From contig JAHBMJ010000226.1 of the NCBI GenBank assembly GCA_018398765.1, forward strand, positions 33,071 to 53,545: DNA of 20,475 nt, written 5' to 3'. Under the pieces are notes generated by a model. It was not told where the DNA came from. It made no database searches and worked only from the letters and a program-made list of their open reading frames with translations. Positions 9,639 to 19,604 of the stretch are shown here, in pieces (positions within the stretch are counted from its first letter, which is position 1; each line of letters opens with the position of its first letter). The translations under genes and the position numbers were made by a program. The stretch comes from Chromera velia. Lineage: Eukaryota; Sar; Chromeraceae.

Positions 9639-12226
9639 GGCTGTCTTTCTTGAGTGTACGTCTTTCTCTTTCATGACACTGCTGTCAGGAGGACTCAAGC
9701 TTGTTCCTGGAGGAAAATGTAAGGAGGCGAGAAATCAGCCGTTTCTTTCCTTTCTTGCGGACCGTCTTTCACCCAGTGGATCTCCACTGAGACTCTGTGC
9801 CCCATTGAGATTCCTCAGGTGACTTGCTACCAAGATTCTCTCTCTCCCCTGCGTGTGTGTACTGCAAAAAGAAAAAATCGAGCAAAGTGAAATCAACATG
9901 CGTTTGGAATCTCTGCCCCTTTCCTTCCTGTGTCTGCTTTGACTTTCTTTTTTTTTCTGTGCAGGTCTTGTGAAGAACATACCAACCTCACGCTTCAGAA
10001 ATCTTCGCCTGGAACTGAAATCACTGTCAGTCACAGATCCGGGAGCTAGTAAGCTATCTCCTGCCTTTTTTTTCTATCTTTCCCCCTACTGGCCACATAC
10101 TGGATGGAAAAAGGGCGCGACGCACACAGAGAGGAAGGTAAAGAGGGGAGTAGCTGTATGCCCTCCTAGAGAGAGGTCCGGTTGCCCGGAATCAAAGCGT
10201 GTTTTCTTTCGGGCAGCTCTTCCTGTTCTGCCGGTTTGCCTGGCCCTTGTTTTTCATCTCTCCCTGTCTCCGGAGGCATCTGTTCGCCCTCTCTTTCCCT
10301 CTGCCTGAGCGTGGACGACGCATGTGATGGGAGTGTGTGATGGGGGTGCAGATATGACGGGCAGCTCTTGGAGATGTGTTTTCATGAGGACCTTCGCAGT
10401 GTGATCGCCGAGATCCATGGGACGTGGGACATCGTTCTCTGTCAGTTTGTCTGCCTGCCTGCATGAGTGGCAGGCAAATGATCTATCTGAGTGGGAAAGA
10501 GACAAATGCTTATTCATTTGCCTGTCTGTAATGATCGATCTGTTCTCTCTCTTTGTGTTTGCTTGTCCCTCCAGCATCAGTCCAGTCGATAGATGCTGGG
10601 AGGTGCTCTGCAGCTGCAGGGTCTTCTTTCTGCACATTTCATGCAGCCCCCTTTCTTTCACTTGATCGGGATGTCCCTGTCAGCTCTCAAAGTTTGTTCT
10701 TCCTCGCAGTGGTGATTGCATGCCTGTCTTCCCTTCCTTCCATCTCGTGTCAGCTCGCTCTTCGACTCATTCTTTGTTCTTTTATGATCTCTGATCACGT
10801 AAAAGACCGGGCCCTCCTAGGTGGTTGCCGTTGAGAGTCTGGTTTTTTTTGTCTACGCTTGTCTGTCTGAACCTGCGTGCAGCGACGTCGTCACAGAACA
10901 CGAACGCCGTCATGCAGTCAGTGGCTTTCAATCTTCCCCCTCCCCTTTTTCTTTGGGGAAGCCGAGAAGGGGAAAAGGATGTTGTGCGTGCTCTTTCCTC
11001 AGGCACTGGTTTCGATTGTTGTTTTTGAGCAACTGCTTCCTCATCACTCTTTCTGATACTACTTCTGATCCGTCCGTGTCGTATTTCTGCTTTTTTGTCT
11101 CTTTGCCTGCCGACTTTCTTTTCTTTTCGTTGAAATCGCGAGGTACTCGCTTCCCTCCCGTCTCCGCTCCTCGATCCTCATTCCTCACTTTAGTCACTCA
11201 CTGCTTTCTGTGTTTTCTGTGTGCGTGTCAGCCAGTTCGCAGTTCTGAATGAACATTGGTACGGATCATGAGAGTGAATTCTAACGGTGCTAATGCGTAA
11301 TCAGGGGGGTGATGCGAATAAGTTCTGTGACCCATTTGTCATACATTCCTTCCTCGCTGTCTGTCCGTCCGTCTGTCTGCAGACTCAGACTCAACATGAA
11401 GAAGTGTAAATACGGTTTTGTGGACACCCCGGTGAAATATTGGTCCACCCTCGCCGGGTGGAGAATTCTGGAGGTACGTCCGTCAGGTCTTTCTGCTTCT
11501 TCTCTTTCTCTGGAGCGTTTAGAGGGAGGGACTAGATTTGTGATCTTTCTTCGGGACTCTCTTCGGAATTGTTGGGTATGCGAGGGAGGGACATCAGGGG
11601 ACTTACTTGAGTGGTCCGATTGGCTCTTCACTCTGGCTGGATTCTTCAATCTGGACTCTCTCTGAATCTGATTTGGTTCTCCACTTCCCTTTGCAACTCT
11701 TCTCCGACTCTCAAAACCGCGAAAGAAATCGGGCTGCAGCGTCTTATGGCTTTTTGAGTCTTTCTTTCCCCTTCTCCACCGCCCTGATCATCTGCCTCTT
11801 TCTGTTTGCGTCAAAAAGTGTGCATTCTCGGAAAAGAGCAACAGCTTTCATCAAGGGTTGCCTGCAAGTCTGATCGATCTGATCGAGTCTTCCTTCCACG
11901 TTCTTTCTTTTTTTTGTTTGTGCGGCTTTGCTTGTATGAATGCGCGCATGCAGTTTTTGTACGTCGATCCGGAGCTTCTCGCCCTAAGCTTCCTTTCTGA
12001 GGACTCAATGGTTGTCTTCAAAAAGATCAAGGAAAAGGACCAGCAGCGGCCTCTAGGGGCAGCTGGAGAAGATGCAAAAGACCAGTTGGTGGGGTTCTTC
12101 AGGGAACTCATGCCAGAGACGACTCGAGGAGGGTCGTCGAGTCCTTCTCCCATGCAGGGGGAGACTGGAGGAAGGGAACTTGAAAGAAGTCTTGAAGAAC
12201 AGTTTCCACCTCAACCACAACGGTAG
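5892..12226 (+). CDS. Plastid-targeted protein with C-terminal PAP/fibrillin (plastoglobulin-like) domain, 10 exons, 763 aa
   Basis: Exons: 5892-6747, 7491-8081, 8275-8376, 8681-8820, 9505-9595, 9689-9718, 9965-10048, 10883-10916, 11383-11473, 11954-12226 (TAG). Every intron is GT-AG and every junction keeps phase, including exons of 30 and 34 bp, giving 2292 coding bases. Residues 1-18 (MFLTASLLSLSTATLCVA) are a signal peptide. Cleavage before Phe19, then a Ser/Arg-rich stretch ending near AFALSAED, is the two-part leader expected for a plastid of secondary origin. Residues about 60-510 are charged, with a Glu/Asp-rich block at 322-366 and no domain I recognise. From about 520 the sequence fits the PAP/fibrillin family: EALAGNWTMVFTSS at 570-583, a TGGLKLVPGGK turn, a central RLELKSLSV strand, then WRILEFLYVDPELL...MVVFKKI where the family has W-x-E-x-x-Y-L-D-x-D-L-R...FVL. 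Known fibrillins bind lipids in plastoglobules and thylakoids; that role is inferred here. The usual Arg after Y-x-D-x-x-L is replaced (LALSFL), so this is a divergent member. The family call is less certain than the gene structure. Confidence 0.8.
6748..7060 (+). repeat. Large GTCA/GTCT tetranucleotide microsatellite filling the start of fibrillin intron 1
   Basis: The repeat begins exactly at the intron 1 donor after exon base 6747. It runs as GTCA units, then alternating GTCA/GTCT, then pure GTCT, then GTCA again, over about 310 bp. On this strand neither GTCA nor GTCT arrays make a stop codon in any frame. The exon 1 frame therefore stays open to 7246 and would add a Ser-Val-Ser-Gln/Cys repeat if the intron were retained. 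I treat it as intron because a strong acceptor at 7490 restores the frame in exact phase. Confidence 0.9.
8229..8256 (+). repeat. (CT)n tract in fibrillin intron 2, near the acceptor
   Basis: A CT dinucleotide run ending about 18 bp before the acceptor at 8274 (TGCCTGCAG). It doubles as the polypyrimidine tract of this intron. Confidence 0.8.
8821..8842 (+). repeat. Short GTCA repeat starting at the fibrillin intron 4 donor
   Basis: GTCAGTCAGTCAGTGAGTCAG begins directly after exon 4 (last base 8820). It is the same unit as the much longer array at intron 1 and lies in the same position relative to the exon. Confidence 0.8.
9213..9395 (+). repeat. Minisatellite, core unit 27 bp, five copies, in fibrillin intron 4
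   Basis: Five near-identical units of the form TTTTCTTTTGGAGGCCCC(C)n-TGTTATTTTTCTT. The GGAGG cores start at 9223, 9270, 9297, 9324 and 9364, so the spacings are 47, 27, 27 and 40 bp. The longer intervals carry an extra CTCTTGCC- or CTCCTC-type insert. The last copy has CTCTTA for CTGTTA. The array is intronic: exon 4 ends at 8820 and exon 5 starts at 9505. The open frames across it are read-through with no stop in a pyrimidine-rich repeat. Confidence 0.9.
9597..9637 (+). repeat. (GTCT)n repeat at the start of fibrillin intron 5
   Basis: GTCTGCCTGCCT followed by about seven GTCT units. It begins one base inside the intron 5 donor (9596-9597). Confidence 0.8.
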
Positions 12227-12811
12227 AAGCGAAAGCACATTGTGATTTGAATGAGACTTTAGTTGGTGGCAATTTGGTGCATGTCTGACAGTGTGCCAGT
12301 GATCTGACTGTTGTGAGAATCATCAGACGAGACATCTTCCGTGCGAATCATCGCTCAATAAGTCGCACTTGTACATCGGAGAGCTAGGCCACATAACTCC
12401 AGTGCCAGCTCCATTGCCAGCTCCACTGCAGCTAGTAGATTTCGATTCGTTTGAGGCACTAACTTCTGCAACAAAATTATTGAATAGATTTTAAAGCTTT
12501 AGCGAAATTACGTGCCGGTGGGTGTAAATTACATCGTGTAATTAAGTGAATCAAGTTTGGTATAGTTTGAGAGCTTATGAGCCAATCGCTAGGCCAATCG
12601 ATTTTAGCAATCCTACACTGCGGCAGTCTTATACGAGCGTTTGTTTGGCCTAGTGTTTGGCCCATTTGGTTACTTAACTAGTTACTTGAAAGACACTCCC
12701 TAGGAAACTCCAACTATCATGACACTCATTTAATATATAAATATAGGACCTCTTTGAGTATATTTATTCAAATATAGGAAACTTTAAATTATATAGCTAG
12801 AGGCAAAGCGT
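12227..12811. other. Intergenic spacer after the fibrillin gene, becoming AT-rich
   Basis: The first 230 bp resemble local sequence and probably hold the fibrillin 3' untranslated region. Near 12400 there is a short direct repeat (TGCCAGCTCCA twice). From about 12450 the composition turns AT-rich, with AATATAGGA present twice near 12740 and 12770, and no open frames. No gene, RNA or clear polyadenylation signal could be supported. The AT-rich part may be older insertion debris. Confidence 0.5.
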
Positions 12812-14610
12812 ATGTTACCGGGGCTACAGCTAGCGCTACAGCCTCATCATCATCAGGTGAAGGCTCGGGTAGATGGGGTAATAGAATGCTTTTCAGAAGG
12901 CGGAGGAGTAAAACAAGGCGATCCTCTCTCTTCTCTCTTCTTTCTTCTTTTCATCAACAATCTGCATAAGTCTGTCAGCTCCGATAATGAAAACAGGAAT
13001 CAAAGCTTGGCTGGGGGTGCAGATAGAGAGACTCTTGTCAGACTGTCGAAAGCATCGGATACGCTGACGACCTTGTTCTGTTTGCTCACAGTGCTTCAGA
13101 CTTACAGAAACGTCTGTCCTATCTGGAGGACTATTATAAGGAGCACGGTCTGAAGGTGAATTTGAAAAAGACAAAAGTCATGCGTCTTTCCTCCCCCCAC
13201 CCTGACCTTGTGCCCCAGACCCCTTTTCTTTATGAAGGCAGACGAGTGGAAGAGGTGAGTAAATACAAGTATTTGGGCAACTGGGTTTTTGAGGGAGAGG
13301 ACCTTAGCAAGACAGTCGAAGCCCGCATTGAGGCGGCAGACAAGGCTTTGGGGGCTGTGTTTGGCACTCTCTCTTCTCTGGGCTTTATTTCTCCCTTTTC
13401 TAAAATTACCTTGTTCAAGGCCCTATGGCTGCCAGTCGCGCTGTATGGACTGGAAACGATCCCACTGAGAAAGACAGATGTTGCCTGCCTCAATGCTTTA
13501 CAGTTATGTTTTGTTGGATGTTGTTTTAGTCTCTCTTATCACTCTTTGAATTTGTTTCACCTTCTCTTTTCTCTCTCTCTCTTGAACCATTCAGTTCTTT
13601 GCTTGGTAAGTTGATTGGGGGCTTTGTCCAATGCATCAAATTGATTGACCGTGCTCTATCCCGGGCAGTGTAGAATGAGTGCTTGGCTGGCTTATATGAA
13701 CCCTTTGTTAAGACAGTAAAATGGCTGGCCGTTCCATTAGATTGCTCCTTTTTGTGGCCTCCATTGCCAAGCACGGTCGCGGATAAGTTTAAAAGGAAAG
13801 GCAAGGGTAGAAAGAAAAGGGTGGCAAGAAACTTAAAGATTGTAGAGGGTGCCTGGCTGTCCGACTGGTTAAAAGAGGAAACTAGAAACGTTAGAGACAG
13901 AGACAGAATTTTCCCCCACCTTGCAAATCTCTCTCCTTTCTAATCAGAGAATCCAACCAGACAGCGTTTGGCCATGCACCTTCTAAGTAAAAGGAAATGG
14001 TGTCCGAGAAGTGAAATGATAGAATACAGTGTTGAACCTCTGCCAAAGAGTCTGTTACAGTCCTCCGCAGGCTTCCGTATGCTTTTTAGGGCTCTCACAG
14101 GGGGGGATATAGATAGAACCCACTGGCAACCGGAATGGCTGTACAATAAGTGTTTGTCCCCCTCGTGTATGATCAAAGATGAGGTTCATGTCCTGACGGA
14201 ATGTAAAGACACAGAAAGGGAACGAAACAGACTGAAAATACTCTACGAAATTGCAATATAGAAAGCGCCCATTGACATAAGAATACAGATTGCACAACGC
14301 GTTGCAGGTGCAACCGGGAGGGGCACTTCTGATAATGAGAAGAAAATGAAGGAAATGGTGTTGCTATTGTGCATAATCCTGCCGAGAAGCGGTTCTAAAG
14401 CGCTAGCCGAGTGTTTCAGGAAGGTTCATTATGTCGATCATGCAAGTTGAGGCGAATCGATCCGATTGGCATGCAGGCTTCCTCATCCCCCCCCCCTATG
14501 AATATATGCTCTGGGTTGTCCTCAAAGCCTTGTTAGTGGCTTAGGATTTGGCGTCGCTAAATCTAGGATTTAACCCTCAATCATCATCATCATCATCATT
14601 ATTAATCGGT
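12812..14610 (+). mobile_element. 5'-truncated non-LTR (LINE-type) retrotransposon remnant with (CAT)n tail
   Basis: The recognisable part starts in the middle of the reverse transcriptase domain and runs in order through YADD, the thumb/connection region and a C-terminal Cys-Cys-His-Cys motif to a CAT trinucleotide tail at about 14580-14600. There are no long terminal repeats, no integrase and no endonuclease part. 5' truncation with a simple-repeat 3' tail is what target-primed reverse transcription leaves. The exact 5' junction is not visible (somewhere near 12800-12845), and I found no clear target-site duplication. Confidence 0.65.
12845..14261 (+). pseudogene. Broken reverse transcriptase reading frame of the LINE-type element
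   Basis: The family's palm motif GGVKQGDPLSSLFFLLFINN is read at about 12900-12963. After a frame change near 12985 a short stretch (TGIKAWLGVQIERLLSDC) is read in a second frame. Another change near 13048 leads into GYADDLVLFAHSASDLQ in a third frame, with catalytic YADD at 13060-13071. That frame continues through LKVNLKKTKVM, SKYKYLGNWVF and ALYGLETIPLRKTD to a stop at 13614. Two further open pieces in other frames (13683-13943 and 13968-14261) follow. The last ends in C-x4-C-x6-H-x4-C, the zinc-knuckle-like motif typical of the C-terminus of such elements. At least three frame breaks make it non-functional. Despite this, the YADD active site and long flanking stretches are intact, so the decay looks modest. 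Confidence 0.75.
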
Positions 14611-14704
14611 CTATAGGCCATCATGCAGTGCATGAGTCTAGGACAATGCTTTATTGCCCCTTTGCCAGACCTGCATCATACAACGGGAGGGGGCTTCATT
14701 CTCG
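14580..14704 (+). repeat. (CAT)n tail plus about 100 bp unit, copy 1
   Basis: CAT triplets followed by ATTATTAATCGGTCTATAGG, a near-palindromic ATGCAGTGCAT and a conserved TATTGCCCCTTTGCCAGACCT. The same block recurs 263 bp downstream with few differences. It adjoins the end of the reverse transcriptase remnant. Confidence 0.8.
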
Positions 14705-14831
14705 TAACTCTAAACACCCTGCATCTAGAAGATGCTTTCTCAATCGCTGATGTCATTTCCCTTCTGTGGGAAGAGTACGACGACTGCAACAGAGACTCTC
14801 AGGCAGTAGAGGCAGACAGGAAGACCGGTGG

Positions 14832-14947
14832 CATCATCATCATCATCATCATTATTAATCGGTCTATAGGCCATCATGCAATGCATGAGTCTAAGACAAT
14901 ACTGTATTGCCCCTTTGCCAGACCTCCATCACTCATCGGGGTGGGGC
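14832..14947 (+). repeat. (CAT)n tail plus about 100 bp unit, copy 2
   Basis: Second copy of the block at 14580-14704, aligned with an offset of 263 bp (GGTCTATAGG at 14871 versus 14608). The differences are mostly single A/G or T/G changes over about 85 bp, after which the similarity fades. It could be the 3' end of a second insertion, a tandem duplication of the element's tail, or a short non-autonomous element sharing that tail. Confidence 0.8.
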
Positions 14948-15117
14948 TACCGTCTGCTAGCGGAAACCTGGCGCCTGCATGAATGAGGCTTAATCGATCT
15001 AAGTGCTGCCCCTCACTGTAGAAGGCTACGATAGTGAAACCAATCCAAGGTACTGAGAGCAGACAGAGCAAATCATCATCACCTGTGCAATACTTGAACA
15101 ACAGTTGTTTGACTGAA

Positions 15118-15170
15118 AAAGAAAAAAAAAAAAAGTAAAGGGTGTAGGAGGATTTTTTTTTTTTTTCTTT
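15118..15170. repeat. A-run/T-run inverted repeat
   Basis: AAAG followed by 13 A (15118-15134) faces 14 T followed by CTTT (15153-15170), separated by about 19 bp. The arms are perfectly complementary over about 17 bp and could form a hairpin. The block lies about 170 bp past the second tail copy. It may be two opposed poly(A)/poly(T) retroposition scars. Confidence 0.7.
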
Positions 15171-16307
15171 AGCCGCCGCCTAGGAAGTTAAAGTAAATTA
15201 AGTTAGACACAATGAAAGGTAAAGAATGATTCTAGTAACTAGTCTATAAGAATGAGTATTGTATGTGTTGTAACTTCGATGTGCTCAAGAAGAGAACTCG
15301 GATATAGATGACTCTAAAATGAGACACCGAGCAAGACACATCTTTGCATGACTTCACACTTGCACAACATTACGAGCCACGTTCTTGAAGATATCGAATG
15401 AAAACAGACTGCATGTGTATGACAGACTCTACAGACGCAAGCCTTGTACAATCCTTGACATAATATTCAAAGCGATTTGATTCACCGATTCATTGACTAC
15501 ACTTCTTCAACCGACGAAGGAGCTCAATGAACTCAGCGCAATGGGCTCAGGCTGGGAATTAAACGAGGAAAGAAAGACTAGCAAGCAGACCGGCAGGGAG
15601 GTGTATGATGTCTCCCTGTCACTCTTTGAGTGATCAAACAACTGCATGTTCTTCAGATGCACGGAGTCTGCATGGTTGATGATGTGTTGATGTGCATGGA
15701 CGGCACTCCAGTTTGCATGATGGCTCCCCCTGCTCGCAGCTATGCCGATCGAGGCTGTAACTTCGCTTGAAAGATCCAAAGGAAAATTAAGTGAAACCCA
15801 TGCATGATCTATTTTCCTTTTTGGATGGATGAACGGCTTTCCCTTCATTCATTCATTCATTCATTCATTCATTCATTCATTCATTCCATTCTTGATCGAA
15901 GAACCGTCCCACCCCATCCATGCCTGCCAGCTCCGCGAGCAAACGATCGACGGATCGATCCATCGATCCACACTCCTTCAGTACAAGGTGAGAGGGAGCG
16001 TTGGATCATTAGATGCACTCTGCACTTGTCCATAAATGAGCATAGGCGGACGAAAAGGCATATGAAGGGCCACTAGGAACAGCGGGAAACACAGAAATTT
16101 TGTTTGATCTGTTTTGCATTTCTGCGCTTTCCTTTCCTCTCTGCATGCATCCTCGTTCCTGTTTCCGAACATTCAAAAGGCACCAAAGAAGAACAAAACA
16201 AGATGGATGGGGGCCATGCGAATGAATGACGCATGAATTCAAAAAAATAGTGTACAACACCGGCCTGACTGGAAGTCACATCGACCAATCTGATACATGT
16301 TTCGTCT

Positions 16308-16308
<1 letters not shown>
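15171..16308. other. Gene-poor spacer with an (ATTC)n microsatellite
   Basis: No exon with recognisable motif or usable splice phase was found on either strand. An (ATTC)n array occupies about 15844-15886. A run of overlapping CGATC/GATCGATC words lies near 15944-15970. Open frames here lack any family pattern. Confidence 0.5.

Positions 16309-16312
<4 letters not shown>

Positions 16313-16377
<65 letters not shown>
16313..16377 (+). repeat. Compound (CT)n(GT)n microsatellite
   Basis: About 13 CT units pass directly into about 19 GT units. It lies in the intergenic spacer. Confidence 0.9.
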
Positions 16378-16378
<1 letters not shown>

Positions 16379-17801
16379 GTCCAAGCACGAGATGCCGTGA
16401 CGATAAGGTCAACGCACAAGTTCCAGATCTTTCCTGTCTGCCTCACCAGAGAGAGAGAGAGAGTTGATGCCGGCATGCGGCCCCCCTTTCCTTTCCACTA
16501 CGCGACAACGACACATGCATGTCGCCAGGCAACATTCTTGAGACGCCCCTCTTCCTCTCTGTCGCTCAGTCCTGCCGCGGCTTTTCGCAGCGCCTCTCTT
16601 CTTTGACGCCTGCAGGCTCTCTCTCTCTGTCTGAGTTGAGTTCAGTTGATCATCGTGGAACAGAGGAAGGAAGGAAGGAAGGAAGGAAGGAAAAGCTTTG
16701 CTGGATGGGATAGAACGAGGACAAGACAGGATCTCGAAGCCAGGCCGCGAGGAGGGAAGGGGAAAGAATATGGACTGACAGAGAGAAGAGAGAAGAGATT
16801 GTTGGAGCATCTGGGGAGTAACGGACTTCGAAACAAATATCAGACGGAGAGGGGGACTGTAGAAAAGGACGGTAACAATGATACAGCAGGCTGATCCACT
16901 TTTCTTCAAATTCCTTTTCACCTGATACTGCTTGCATCGCACGAAAGCAGGCAGCCCTGCGAGAAACGAAATCTTCAGCCGAAGAAATGGAGGCCGATTC
17001 CTAGTCAGTCAAATACACCCATTCCCAGTTAGTCAAATACATCAGTTTCCCCTCTTCCCTTCATTGCCTTCCCCCTTCCCTCTCATATCCTTCCCCCTGG
17101 TTTCTTTCAAAAAACACTCCTTCTTCGGCTCTGACAGGCCAGTGAGGAAGCCGACCGATTATGTATTCTCACTTCTGTGTCTGTCAGTCTTTATTTCCCC
17201 TTGAAGCCATTAATTCCCTCAGGTTGCACATCCATCCATCGAAATACAGAAAAAAGCGCTCAAGTGACCTCCGGTCGACTTCACGCCAAAACATCTTTCT
17301 GTCTGTCTGTCTTTCTGTCTGTCTGTATTTTCTTCCCTCCAGACAGATCACGAGTACTTCCCCCATTTTTCTTCACGAGCGTATTCACATGCGAGTGTAG
17401 AGAATTCGCGAATTTCACTTCGAAATCACCCAAATCACTGCAGCCTTCATTTTCACTTTCTGTAAGCACGCACTCAGGAAAATTTCGTTCATTCCCCCCC
17501 CGCCCTGCAGGACCTGCCTGCCTTCCTGTCTCTCGAATTGAATTCAGTGGATCCCGCCCATTCCCTTTCCCACCCCTCAAGGAGACCCATGCGCCTTCAA
17601 GCTTCCGATCGATATCAGACAAATTGGTTGACGCCTCTCTCTCTCTCGGCTCGCTTAGACAACTTGACGCATGCAGAGAAGAGAAGAGAAGAGCCAACAC
17701 TCCCCGGACTGCTAAGCATGCAATAGCAACAGCATCAACGGACACGAAACAACAAAAGGATAGTCAGAGGCACGTACGATAAGATCAAACCGACGTACGT
17801 A
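16378..17801. other. Intergenic spacer between the retroelement debris and the cyclase gene
   Basis: Contains a (GGAA)n tract at 16664-16693, a near-repeat of AGTCAAATACA at about 17015 and 17033, a GTCT-type tract near 17296-17326 and long CT-rich runs at 17040-17110. The right-hand part probably includes the 3' untranslated region of the cyclase. A 201-codon plus-strand open frame (17177-17782) is low-complexity and was not accepted. No gene could be supported. Confidence 0.5.
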
Positions 17802-19566
17802 TTACCCAAAACCACACTTTGTGGGCGGAGGTACAGAGGCGGTTGTGGGTTCCGATGTGCCCTCCTCTTCCTCAGGAGGTGGGGGGGCCGGGAGTACCCA
17901 GAATGTTTTCAGTTTTCCCTTTCCCTTTGCTTCGACTGGATTGGGTCTCTCGAGGAAGTGCGCGTTCAGATCCGAGTCCTGTCTTACAGCCACCTCCCGA
18001 AAGGACTCCGACACATGAATGTGCCCAGGCTCTCCCGTCTGCTCCATGCGGGCTGCTGTGTTGACGGTATCCCCGAAGAAGCAGAACCGAGGGCATTTCA
18101 GTCCAACAACCCCCGTGTAGGCGGGGCCAGAATTCAATCCGATTCGAACTCTGAGAGTGGCCCCTGTGGGCATCTTGATCGTCCTCGCGGTACGGCGTAC
18201 GAGGCGGGCAAATTTGAGCAGCCGTTTGGCGTGATCGGTCTGTCCCTCCAGATGTCCACAGGCAGCCATGTAGGCATCTCCTATCGTCTCCACCTGCAGA
18301 GTTAAAGTCAGTAGAAAAAGGGGAGCAGCAGGTAGAATTACGAAGCAGACGACCGAATGAGAGAGCCGCTGAGCACTTGTAGTCCGAAGAAACCCGAATT
18401 AGCAAGAGAGAGATGAAATGCTTCTCTCTGAGGCCAGCCAGAGTCCCAGCTAGACACAGAACGACGTTTGCAGACACAGACGGAAGTGTGCGGCCATTCC
18501 GGACCTGAACTCAAAAAGAAAAAGAGGAGGGGAGAGTCGGAAAAAGAGAAACAAAGAGAGACGGGGAGGGGAGGGGAGGGGAGGGGAGAAAGACTTATGG
18601 AAAAGACCGATCGACCGACTGATTGACCAACTGACTGACCTTGAAGACTTGACAGTGGTCAGAGAGGACATCCATTGTACAGAAGAGTTTGTTCAGGAAC
18701 ACCACCACTTCCCGGGTCGGGACAGAGGCCGACATGAGCGTAAACCCGCAGACGTCCGAAAAAAAAAGAGACACCTGTAGTGTAGTCGCACACACAGGAA
18801 GACAGAAAAGGGTGTGCAGAGGAGAAGAACACAAGCTCAGAGGTGGAAGGACAGATTTCCGAAACAAACCATTCGGAATCCGGTACAAACCGTCAAGCCG
18901 CCGTTCAAGCAGACAAGTCGGGTTTTGCCCCCCCGCTGTGAAATGACAAATTGACGGTTAGAAGAATATTGAACAAAAACAGTCACGATCTATGACCCCT
19001 CACAGATGCAGAGAGAGCCAAGCAAAGCCGGTGAGGTCATTTAATTCAAATGTTAATAAGTGCGACTGCATGATCGCATCTCTCTGTCCCATGCACATTC
19101 GAATGCACCTGCCTACCTCCGGGTGGCTCTCTGCGATTTGTGCTTCTCCCATCTGGAGCCTGTGTGCGACTTGCTCAGGCAGGATCGACGATAACAGCTG
19201 CCCCTGACGAGTAGCCTCTGCCAGCAGTTTCACCTGCATGCATGTATGCGTGCAGTTGCATTTCAATGCAAGGTCACTGAATGCATCGGCAAATATCCTT
19301 GCGGGAAGAGAAGAGAGGGAAAAAGGGGGCGAAAAACGAGGGTGTGCATGAGGACAAGCAGCCCCGCAGACACGCTCGATGACATGAAAACAGACGAAGG
19401 CATTGCAAAAAAATGCAGGAAGGCTCAGCAGAGAGATCCGGAGAAAACAAGAGAAGGGAGATCAGGTGGACGCAAACCGACAGGATCTGTGAGTAGAAAG
19501 AAAACAAGAGGAAGAAAAACAAAGCAAGAAAGACGCACAGGTGGAAAAAATGCACAAACAGACAAA

Positions 19567-19604
<38 letters not shown>

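Noticed and set aside
9188-9822. Overlapping plus-strand ORFs of 97-218 residues with repeated Phe/Leu/Pro motifs
   Set aside because: They are read-through of the 27-bp minisatellite and T-rich intron; only the short stretch at 9505-9595 is a phase-consistent exon.
10417-11252. Several plus-strand ORFs in fibrillin introns 7 and 8
   Set aside because: Only 10883-10916 fits the phases of the flanking exons (phase 1 in, phase 2 out) and continues the domain; the rest is pyrimidine-rich intron.
15507-15848. 113-residue minus-strand ORF in the spacer
   Set aside because: No recognisable family pattern, no supporting splice signals, and the region is otherwise repeat-rich spacer.
16409-16942. 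177-residue minus-strand ORF
   Set aside because: It is driven by GGAA and GA repeats; no motif and no splice context.
17177-17782. 201-residue plus-strand ORF
   Set aside because: Composition is Ser/Pro/Phe-rich, it crosses a GTCT repeat, and it shows no domain pattern or codon structure distinct from the surrounding spacer.
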